Positions 12,293-24,200 of a stretch of DNA of 64,000 bases are shown here, piece after piece. The DNA comes from Casuarius casuarius (lineage: Eukaryota > Chordata > Aves > Casuariiformes > Casuariidae): assembly GCA_003342895.1 (NCBI GenBank), contig PTFA01000050.1, forward strand, positions 4,236,215 through 4,300,214. Direction: 5' to 3'. The stretch's first letter is position 1; each line of letters opens with the position of its first letter. The translations under genes and the position numbers were made by a program. A model generated the notes under the pieces. It had not been told where the DNA came from. It searched no databases and worked only from the letters and a program-made list of their open reading frames with translations.

Positions 12293-15200
12293 GTACAGAT
12301 TTGGGTTGATTTTCTTTCAAAAATGTAAGAGTTTTATAATTTTGAATTAAGCAAAATAAGTCAAAGAAGGTATTTGTGTTCAGGTACTAAGAGCTCTTCA
12401 ATTAAAAAATTAATCTCTGTATTTTCCATTTTCCCCCTTATTTACTGCATTTTTTCCAATTGAACAGGCCACTGAGTCACAAAGAACATGGAAGTTCACT
12501 CACCCAGTTAAAATTCTAAGGTTTTAGACCTTCGAGATGGGAAGAAACACCACAGAAATTCACATTTTCTGTATCTGACAACAAGCTTTTCAAACAGTCC
12601 ACCCACAAACATTTTTGAAGCCAAGGCCTCCCGAGAGGAAGGCAACAGTTTCACAAACCTTATTTTCTCATACGTGGGAATAATCCGTACATAGGAGAGA
12701 AACTGACACCTACAGAATTTTCTTTATCAGTTTCTGGAGGAGAGACTAAGGTTTCACCCCCATAAACCAAAAGGCTGCCAAGATTCCAGTGAAAGGCATT
12801 GTAACCTACCAGAGGCACTTAAGACCCTTTTCAGCATGGTCCCCCTTCTCAAAGGTCTCAAGGGAAAGACTGCATAAGTATAAATAACATTATGAGAGCA
12901 CCCTCTGCGAGATTTGGGAAAATCTAGCAGAAATGAAACAGCTTGTGTCTCATTCTCTCCAGTTCTGCAGGTATCAAAGAGAAAATGCAAAGATACTTTA
13001 CAAGAGTATGAGAGTCAGAGAGATCACACTATTCCCAAGCCCTTTCTCCACAGATGAGGAAAACTGGACTAACAAAGCTCCTGCGACAGGTCCAGCATGG
13101 CACACTAGTTTATTAAGCTACATAATCTCAGCCAAGGATCATATTTCTCTGTACATCTGGATGAGAGCTTTGATCTTAAACAAGATCGTTAGCTTCCAGT
13201 GCAATCTATCTACAGCTAGTAATTTTACTTCATTAATTGCCATTGCTGTATTTAGTGTATTTACATATTATAAGCATTCTGTTATGTATTATAAGCATTC
13301 AGTATTCTAACAAATTACTGTAAATACTCAGCCTAAGGGTCATGTACTTCGGTATACTTTGTTATCAGGGCCAGAAGTAGTAAATGCTTACAAATATTTT
13401 GCATTATATTTGCATAGGGATGGAAAAGAAGCAGGCCATGAAATAGTGCTGCTATATTGCCAGCCACTGTGACTATATGACTTAGAAACAAGAGAATCAA
13501 GAATTAAACTCATTTGGGTAAAAATTACTTCCTCTCTTCCCTTCTGAAGGATTACTATACAGAGCTTGTACTCCAAAACTGTGATTTCTTCAGGATATAT
13601 CACATTGCTAAATTAAACAAAAGCAGATTTTGCTAGCTAAATATTAAGAATTGGCATATGCGGTAAGAGGTTCCTCAACCAAAACAAGTGCCTTTCTTCT
13701 TTTATAGACTATTGCTCTACATAAGTGTTTTTCTTTGCAAAAATCAAATTTGCATGCTTGCAGGAGACATTTGATCATGATTTTTTTTCCCTTAGGTGGG
13801 CAAAATATTGGAGTGAACCGCATTCCTCCTACCCAGTGTGATAATTGGGTACGGACAAGTAATGGAGGACACTTTGCTTCACCAAACTACCCTAACGTGT
13901 ACCCACCAAATCAAGAGTGTATCTATATCTTAGAAGGTACAGGCTCCATTTCTGTTTTATTGTGCTGTAATCTTACTGTCAAATGGATAACACTGAACTG
14001 TTAAGACTGTTTCATTTTACTGTATTGTCAAGTAATGTATTGTATAAGTAAGGTATATTGGTAACATAATCAATTCTGCAGTCATTTCATTGAGAAAGAA
14101 CTTGAATTTGCTCTCCAAAGTAATAACAACAAACAAATAGAAAATGCAAACATTCAGGAATTAACAATATGGAATAAGACATGTCTCATACCTAGTAAGA
14201 GCAGCATCAGATCCACTCTAATCTTTGAAGGCACAGAACTAATGAGAGAAAAATCGTATCTTAATTGTTATCTTACTGTCACTTTCAATGTTGCTGTGGT
14301 TGAAGACCATCTTCAGCATTTACCAGAACATATTGTTTTGTTCTAGGGCCATCTCACAGGCAGAAAACCTTTATGCTGTCTTTTATTAATAAAAAAATTA
14401 TTAATATTAATTATTAATTAAATTAATTAAATTAATTAATTATTAATAAAAAAAGACACATCTGACTGGCACCATAGCACTTTACTAAAAATACAGAGGT
14501 ATGTTAGCACTGCTGAGGTCACTATTAAAGTTACGTGACAGGGACAAAAAAAATTCATTAACAAGATAAAACACTAATGGGAGTATCCTGGATAAAGACT
14601 GCAAGCCTTGGGACACTAATTATTTTTTTCTCTTATTAAGATGCATCCAAAAAACCACTGAAGCAAGCTAAAAACACTAGTCAGCTTTTTCATCAGATTC
14701 ATATCAATTAATTAAAATATTTCAAGTAACATGTCCGTGAGGTTTTACTTGTGCAGTCTAGTACTGGTTAATAGAGACCATATTTTTTGTTTGTATGCAT
14801 GCATTNCTAGAGTTTTTTATCCTCCCTGTAACTGAATGCCTAGTAGAGCAGATACCCCGACCAACTTCAGAGTTGGGACATACCAGATCCATTGCTGGAC
14901 CTCCTTTGTGCAAGGCAGTTTCCATAGGGCACAGAATCAGTTTCCATGCCTTTATCTTCACAATCAGTGTACAGAAACATTGAGAGAACCTCACTGAGAC
15001 ACATGCACTCTACAGTGCCTGGCTAAGATGCAGTCCTTCCTGGAGACCACTGCCAATATGTGCAAATTAGGAGGCACAAATTTATTTCTCTAACTCATAT
15101 ATGAGTATGGCATCACATCTAAACAGTCTAGAGATGTATAAATAAATCCTTTTGGCATCCCGAAGAACCTGACAGAATTTGCTTCTTTAATTGTACGAAT

Positions 15201-18200
15201 TACTATCTGAAAGCTGATACAGCACAATAAATGAAAGGAACAAAAAACACTGAAGTTATGCATACAATATAAAGTCCAAGTTCCAAACTGGGATGCAGTC
15301 TACAAATCTACAGATGCAAAAGTCAGGTCAAAAAGTAGCCATAGCTACACTTCATCAGGATTTAGGGGGCTAATCCAAATTCTGATGTTAGGCTGTTACT
15401 GGTTCAGACCTATCAACATTTATAATCACCTGCATATCGATAATATATATGACACACTTACACTTTTCTGAACAGTCTGATAAAAGATGTGTCCTGCTAC
15501 ATGGGCCANTGGATCTCCATATTTGGCTTATTTTTTAGGAAATATATCAGTGAGTTGGTATCTTTTTCTTTTCTGTTCTTTTCTACATCTCTTAATGTTT
15601 TGTCCTCTTTTTTTGTACTTTGCTTCCACAGAACACTGATTTTATGTTATATTTTAATATGAAAACTTGTTTGAATACTTTTGCATATATGTTAANATCT
15701 ATTACAGGTGCTGCTTTAAGTTTACGCAGTTTCTGAATGCTTAACTTTTCAAGAAAGATCAAAAAAATCAAAGTTTTATGGAACAGTATCTTCTACACAA
15801 TCATAGTTTTTGAACTTTTATTTCAGTATATCTGAGTTTTTATAGCAGACTGCTGGATTTATTTTGAGAAGTGTCCAGTATCTCTTTTTTATCTTGCTGT
15901 TTTGGAGGTTCTCTCTCGATTATTTCATATCTTCATATGTGTTTTATATATGTTCATTTAATACTTTGCTCATTTTTTTTTATGCNTAGCTGCTCCGCGA
16001 CAAAGAATTGAGTTGACCTTTGATGAACCTTATTATATAGAACCCTCATTTGAATGCCGGTTTGATCATCTGGAGGTTCGAGACGGGCCTTTTGGTTTCT
16101 CCCCTCTCATTGATCGTTACTGTGGTCTGAAAAGTCCTTCACTAATTAGATCGACAGGGAGATTTATGTGGATCAAGTTTACTTCTGATGAGGAGCTGGA
16201 AGGAAAGGGATTTCAAGCAAAGTACTCATTTATACCAGGTAAATGTGTCTAAAATTCTGATTGAATTAATGATCACCTGCTCCCATTGAACCTTGTTTAT
16301 GCTGGCAGTCTAGAGCTGTCATAAGTGCTTCTGAAGTCAAAGTTACAACGTGATAGTTAGAGGTGTCTTAGTNCTGCTAATTCTACGACACACTCAACTA
16401 AACTTTGGAAGATTGAGCAAAGGGAATTACAGGCCTATACTTTCCTAGTGAAGAAGTCAGTTGATCTTTTTCACACCTCTTCCACCACTGGTGGAAACAG
16501 GAGCATTTACATAGACTAGTGGCTGGCATTTTCAACAGTCTGTCTTCTAGGAATAAGACACGATGACAAAAACACCTGAAGCCAATCTACACTAGCACTT
16601 GCAGCCAGATAAAAAAAATTTAAATCACCAGTCTGAAAAGTCAGAGGAAATATCTATATAGTCTAAGCCTCAGCTATTACTATAACTAGATTCCCCTCAA
16701 ACCACAAACAGNTTTGTTCTTTGTTCAGACAAAGTACTGTGTAGTTTACAGGATCTGGAGGGGAGTATAATATGCTGACAGTGACTTTAGATAGACAAAA
16801 ACTGCATCTGCTCTGTGGGGCCACTTAAAACTAGTAGGGCATTCTTTTTACAAGACAGTTTGATTTGATCTCCTTGTGCAATGCTTGATTGCTATACCTC
16901 ATAGATACTGTACATGTGTAGTTATGAACATTTTATTGTCCTTTGGGACAAAAGACAATATAGAATTGTCAGCTATTACTACTACTATAAATGTATATGC
17001 TTGTATAACATTTTTATTTCCTCTTTACCCAACTGTCTTTACTCCTAGAGCACATGCAAACACTATAGGTAATTATATATTACTGCTTATAGAACTGTAT
17101 ACCCTGCTAGGGATTTAAACTTGGAAACTGTTCAGATTAACATGGTGACCAGTCCACTGGGAATACTGTGCTAAAATGTTTACATAGGGACAGTACTTCT
17201 GCATTTTGCTAAGTCCATTTCTAAAGGCACTTCGTCAGCATCACTTTCAAAGCTGATTTAGCCTACTCCCAGGCTGAGGCTTTAAATATACATTCAAAAT
17301 GTATATTATTTTCACAGTAGATTGTAGGAACTGAAGGATGGATATTTCTTCTTTCCTTCCTCCACATCTGCACAAAGTAGGGTAAAATATTTTGGGACCG
17401 TGTAAATGGAGGGAGACATGCACCCCCCCCCCCCCACTTTAACACTTTGGCATTCAGTTCACAAAGAAGGTTGAAAATCTCTTGCAGAATTTTGCAGACA
17501 GTAATCATAGATTTCACTATAGGTAGCTAAAACAGAGGAGGGTAAAGAAGGCATTTTCTTAACTGTACTGAGTCTTAAGCTCAGGATTTTTGCATTTTAG
17601 TGGAAGTGATAAACTCCCTATACAGAAAAATATTTAGAGGATCATAGAAAGAGCCAGGTTCTGGATGTTCCATTTGGAAAAGGATTTTGTCCAAAATGGG
17701 CATACACTTTTGTATGAACTAGTTCTTTCTTTGAATAGACTAAAATTTCACACACACATAGACGCTATAATGTGCCAAAACATCGTGATTTTCTGTGCCA
17801 CACCTGTGTGTGCCCATATCTTTTGAGTGTGCCCATATCTTTTGGGTTTGCATAGTGGTTTGTAAGGAAACACTAACCTTATCATTGAAATGTTAGCCTT
17901 GGACATCCAAGCCCATTACAGACCCACTTTTAGCCAAAACCTAGTCTCAGTAAAGTCAAAAGCACCATCATTTAAACATTGTGAAAAAGTATATTCTTAA
18001 CTCACTACTAGTATATATAGATATGTACCGTATATATAGATGTTGCACATAGAAGACAAGATTAGAGGAACAACCAAGGCTAAATTCTGCTTTCATAAAT
18101 AACGTCTAGAACTGTGCTAATGAAAGAGGCATGGGTACCCAAGAGAAAAATATGATCTTTCGTACTGAATTGCCTTTCTTTATATTCGTTATTAATAGCA

Positions 18201-21200
18201 ATTAGCAATTCCAAAATGCTGATATATTCTACTGCACTACTAAACTATTCCAGCTCAAATGGTACACAGCTAGACAGACAACAATCAGTGAAAACTGGCA
18301 CAGTTGCATACCACAATGTAGAATGATGTGGCAACAAAATACTGAATAATACTTCTTGGTGTTTTGCTGGACATCTCAGCTGTCACTATTGTACTGCCTT
18401 ATTCAGATATGGTCAATTATTGTGGAATGATGCATCAGCTAAAAAAAAATTATGTCTCCGTACCCTCCAATTGATTCAATAAACTTTCTGGCAATTTTTA
18501 CTGTGACATGATAAAAAATGGACATCAGATTATACTAAACCTTGAAATTAATTCTAAAGCATTGATAGCCTCTGTGATTCATGACTTCTTTCTATTACAG
18601 ATCCTGACTTCACTTACCTGGGAGGTATTTTAAATCCCATTCCAGGTCTAGTATTACAGTACCAACTTTTTTATATATGAAATTTTGAATTAATGTCATA
18701 TTGCATTTGACAGCAAGGTGTATGTTCTCTCTAGACTGCCAATTTGAGCTCTCGGGAGCTGATGGAATAGTACGNTCCAGTCAAGTAGAACAAGAAGAAA
18801 AAACAAAACCAGGACAAGCAGTTGACTGCATATGGACAATTAAGGCCACTCCAAATGCTAAGGTGGGTTTCATTCATATAATTCAGTATATAATGGGCTT
18901 CCAAGTCATTAGGTACAGGTAATAAGTCATTAGCTGTGATTTGCATAATGTCTNACTTTCACTGAAATTAATTATCTATCAGTGGCTTAGAAAATCCAGA
19001 TAAATGATTGTTTCTGAAATTAAACTTATACAGCAAGTCCACAACTGTTTTCTTCCTAACATTTAAAATATAAAATAAATCTGAAAACTGCTTAGGCAGT
19101 ATTTTTCAAGGGCCTTTGACTTGGCCTATTTTATGGGAAAACTACAGGCAAAAATGCTGGCTGAAGACTTTGATAAACTCCAGCAAATCTTGCTGCCATG
19201 GTTTAAAATTTTACTGCCAACAGTTCTACTGGGAATCTGGTTCTGTTCAAAGTCAATAGAAGACATAGCTGCTCCTCACCCAGTCTTATTCACAATCTGG
19301 CACCTTAGCTAAAACCTATTTTCATCAGCAGTATGAGATAAAATAAAGGGCTTTACTTGGAAATGGCTGAGGCACTGGCACTCCTTCTCTTCCAGCTTTG
19401 CTAGAGGATCNTGTAATCTTAAAGTGCCATAATAAAATTTGCTAGAACTTTTCTGCCCAAGCCCTAAAGGGGCATATTAGATGTTAGAGCTAAAAATCAG
19501 CATTAGATACCTAAGTAACTAACATTTATGATTAGGCTCGCAGAACTATAGTCTGCTTAAGAAAACAGCACTATCTTATGCTCATTATAAACAACTTGAG
19601 CATTATTGTTGGGCAAAGAGAAGGATAAAGTCCTATTCATAATTCAAAATATAATAGCTTTAGCCTGCTTTCAGAAAGAGGACCTATGTGATGTTACAGA
19701 ATCACGTACTTGTTAATTACTTATGAGTTGCAGTGAAGAATACACAGTTTTTTTCCTAAAAGCATGCCCATTTGTAATTTTGCTTCTAAGTGTATGTGTT
19801 AAAGTGAATACCACTGTTTGAATGTACCACGTGTACATAAAATCAAAAAATATTTTAAATAGCATTGTCTGCCAAGATCACAAACATACTCTATGCTTTC
19901 TTGTATACTCCTAAGGGTTAACTAACCAGCCTTATTTTCCAACTTCCAAATTAGTACTACAACAGCAACCTAAACAATAGTAATAAGAGGACAGGACAAG
20001 AGAGAAACTAAAACTATATTAAGGTATCTGAGCCTTTGAGGAAGTGATTCAACTCCCAAGAGCACTATACTAGACTAAGTAACAGTAGCAGTTCTTCCAG
20101 AAACAATAATAAAACAATTTTCTTTCTACATTTCCACTTGAGTGCACTGAGTCTAACTCTTAAGTATTTTAATAAATTATTGAATGTTGCCAGAAGGCAG
20201 AGTTCTAGTTGGGTCAGTCTTGAGATTAGATCATCATCCTAAATTATTGAGTTAAAACATTACAGAAAAATAACTCTTGGTATTCTGACAGTGGTTTCTC
20301 AAACTTCAATTCTGGCAGAATTATGATGATAAAATACAGTACAGTCTCATAAGAAAAATCAACATGGAAAATTCTTAATTTCTTCAGTTTGATTTTGTAA
20401 TACAATAAAATTGTAAAACTGACACAACTGCAGCAATGAAAGGACTTTTAAAAGTCTGCATAATAGAAGTTTAATAAATTACCTCCAGGTTTCATAAAAT
20501 TACTAGAATAGTTTCATCAATGTAATCCAAGAGGGAAGACCTTTTATATCTTATCCTCTCTGGGCATCTGAAGCCTTGACAAAATCTACTTGCCTGGCAC
20601 GCTAGCCAAAACGAGCTTTGCTGAGCTGAGCCCTTTTAATGGATTTTTTATTTTGTTTTCATATGCAGAACAGACCTATTAAAAGTGTGCTAATTTATTT
20701 TTAGCTTCCATTGTAATTTCACAGCAGATATAGAAAGGCAATCCTTAAATGAAAATAACATGTTTCAGACCAAATACTAGCACCCGCAGCTCACTCCCAC
20801 ATCCCTGAGACATGATGTCAATGGCAGACAGGTTCTCAGCACAGCCGAGAATTTCTGCCAGTAAATCTGACAGAGACAGTGGCAAAAGAAATGTATTTAC
20901 TGAATATCACTTTGCAGATCGTGATGCTGAACACACACACACAAAGTCACAAGGGAAAATACTTACATATAACAAAGTACTATTTTCTCAAAACAGAGTG
21001 AGATGAAGCGTGAGATAATATGGCAGAGGCTGCACCTTCTCACAGCGTGTGCAAGGGGAGAAAGTGCTAGCCTCTGCAAAACACCAGGAAAAAGGAAGCA
21101 CCAGAGTGTACAGGTGTTACCAGTCTGTCACTGTATTTTTAATAGTGCCTGTTAGGTGTATGGCAGGGAGAGATTGTTTTTTCCACACAAAGGTGTTGTT

Positions 21201-24200
21201 TTTGTTTAAATGGATACCTTCAAAAGGAATTTTTAGAGTTTAAGGATGGACTTTTCATGGTACTTAGGTGGCTCAGTTACAAACCTCAGTGTGCACTGGA
21301 ATTTTGAGAATTCCAGTACAAACATATAAAGAATTTAAAAGCCCTATGATCTTTCAGTGTGTAAGTTCCAACTGAATTAGAGTTTCTTTCACAAGCTTTC
21401 TGATCCAGCAAGATAAATATTTTGCTAACTCTTCAAGTGCCACCTTAGTCTTCTAATTTCCTTGCTACATATAATGATCTTCCACATACATACATGCCTT
21501 CTACTGGGTTATATTCTACTTTTGGAAGATTTAAGATTGGATTAAATAATGTTAACTCTTTCTAAATAGACAATTTACTTATTCTCCTCCTTCTGTTTTT
21601 ATCCATATCATTTGTGTTTTCATGGTTTGTGTCTTCCATAACACTGCTACAGTTCNGTAATTAGCCTCCAGCCTGAAACTACACATTTTAATTTTCTTAT
21701 TTTACGTCAGAGCTTTTCTGACTGGATTCTTTCTCTTTTATTTTTCACACTGTTTTTATGAATTAAAAAGAAAGGTAAGAGAACAGTTCAAAATACTAGT
21801 CCAAATTCTGTCAGCATATCTATGGGTTTCTTGTATTCCTTCTAGAATAATAGACTGTACATTTAACAAAGTCGCTTAGAGCTTTATTCAGCAACAGTGT
21901 GTTGCTTTTCAATTTTCTTGCAGAGGGAAGGGGAATACATCAGAGTAAACCGTTAACTAAAGATTGCTTTGGGGAGTGGGGAGAAGTAAAATATATAGAG
22001 ATACTTGAGACAAATTCCAANTGATATCCAATACTGACATTACATTCTTAATGCATTTTCATGTAATTTTAAAAACATTGTGAATTGAGAGTTACACATA
22101 TGTATAAGGGGACAGAACATCTTTTTCAAGATTTACCAGTAAGCTAAGAAAGAAAATTTTCTTCTGTGTATTACTTTTCCTGGAGACATCCCTTTCTCTT
22201 TTCTAACAGATTTATTTGCGATTTCTGGACTATCAAATGGAGCATTCAAATGAATGCAAAAGAAACTTTGTTGCTGTATATGATGGAAGTAGCTCTATTG
22301 AAAACCTGAAGGCAAAGTTTTGCAGCACCGTAGCAAACGATGTGGTGCTGCAGACGGGGACAGGCGTGGTACGCATGTGGGCAGATGAAGGCAGTAGACT
22401 AAGCAGATTCAGGATGCTGTTCACTTCTTTTGTGGATCGTAAGTAGATTTTAAAGTACCTATTCTCCTNGTAGCAAGGTACTTCAGGTATTTAAGGAAAA
22501 GCACCAGCTGTATATTATGCAGCAGGAATACACCAAAAAAAAGTTGTTTCCCTTTCCTTCACATAAAGCTAGGTAAACTTAATACTTGCTTTGGTATAGT
22601 TATGTGCACTGTTTCTGAAGGAAGGCTTTCTTTCTCTGTTAAAAGGATTATTTTTCACTTGAACTGAATAATAATACAGCCTTAGGCAAAGTTCTTCTCT
22701 CAGAGCTCTACAAACAAGCACAGACTTACATAAAAGACAGCGACAGGACTGAAGTGCCCTCCCTCACTAGCACCTCACTTCCACTTCCCTGCCAGACACC
22801 NCCACAGGCTCTTCTCAGCCCACACTCAAGGTTCAGACAGCTAGAAAATACATGTAAACCTGCAGAGTTTGGATCTTCTTCCTATCCACACAGCCCTACC
22901 CTCAAGCTTCAGGTCTGGAACTGCACCCACTGCTGCTACCTCCTTCTCCAANGTGTTGTCGCTCTAAAAATAGTATTCGCACATGCGCTCCCTCAGCGAA
23001 GCCCAGCTATGCTGGACAGCTGTGGTTGAGGCAGTTAAGTTCAAATTTGTTAAGCAGGCTATACTAAGAGCAGGGCTATAAATGTTATTCTGATTTTGCA
23101 TTTGGATTCCGTAGCCTGCCTTACAGAGATGATCATTAATCTCATCTCTTCTTGAAAGCATGCTTTTTGCGAGATTTTTCTCCCGAGTACTTTCTCTAAG
23201 AACTTAATTGAATTCTGCTGCCCTCCATATTTACAAAGGACTACATTGCCCACATTGCAGAACCAGAAAACCAAGAAGTGGCATCTTCAGCACAGAGGCA
23301 GACAAAGTTTGGAACTGCAGAGCAGATCTGCAATACATTGGTAGAGCGGAATAAAACATATCTGCCATTTAACTTCAGGAAATCAAAACTACTGTTGTGC
23401 TAAAGGTTTTCAGTAACTTTTGCTTGTAGAATAAATAGTACAGGTTTGGCTTTAAAGAAATAACTCTTTGGAGAGTACTAACATGTCTGTAGCCAGTCCT
23501 GAAAAAGATCCTGGTCACCACCTTGCAGAAAAGTTCAAGTTATAGGTAACAGGTAGATTTTTATATTCTGTTCCATGAAACAATAAAGTTTAACACAGGA
23601 TAAAAATTACTTTCTGTAAAATAATCTTTGGAAAGTGACAGCGATTTTTAAGAAAAATATCATATTGCTTACTTTATGTACATGATAGTAAGAAGCAATT
23701 ACATCCTTCTGAAACTGATCTACTGTTTAACATAAAATAGGTTAAATAGGTTAACCTAAAATAGATTGAACAAAAAAATAGGGTTCAGTAAACTAGAATA
23801 GGGTTTAGTAAACTTTTCATACTGTGATTTTCATTAACTACCACTTTTAAGTGCCACTTGCTTGTCAAACTTCTAATTGCTTTTCCAGTACTTTTTCAGT
23901 ATAATTATCAGTATTAGCAATAGTGTAAGTTATTCCAGCTTTCAGTCAGAAAATGCTATGAATTTTGCCAGAGGAATTATTGATTTATTTTGAAAATATT
24001 GATTTTTTTTTTGAGTATAAGAGGCTGAAACAATGACTACTCCTAAGGTTAGATAGCTTTTCAAATTTAAGATTTAAAGCAACTCAAAAGTCATTGCCAA
24101 AAGAAAGTCTGCAGACGTATGTGGTTGTTCTTATNTATCTTCTAACTTGACCTACTAGCTTTTTCTTTTCTCATAGGGTAATTCAAAAGTATGGGTCTGA

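Larger units (their letters stand above)
16239..18600 (+). other. NETO2: NETO2 intron 4
   Basis: 2362 bp, acceptor tctattacag. It contains a C-run (17422-17435) and a 19-bp tandem duplication (17808-17845). The ORFs inside show no protein family. Confidence 0.9.

Noticed and set aside
12138..12320. Minus-strand 60-codon ORF
   Set aside because: Shadow of NETO2 exon 2, which lies on the + strand in the same place.
23286..23308. RE1/NRSF site in intron 7
   Set aside because: Left half TTCAGCAC is perfect, but the right half does not fit at the standard spacing; kept only as a side note in the intron 7 finding.
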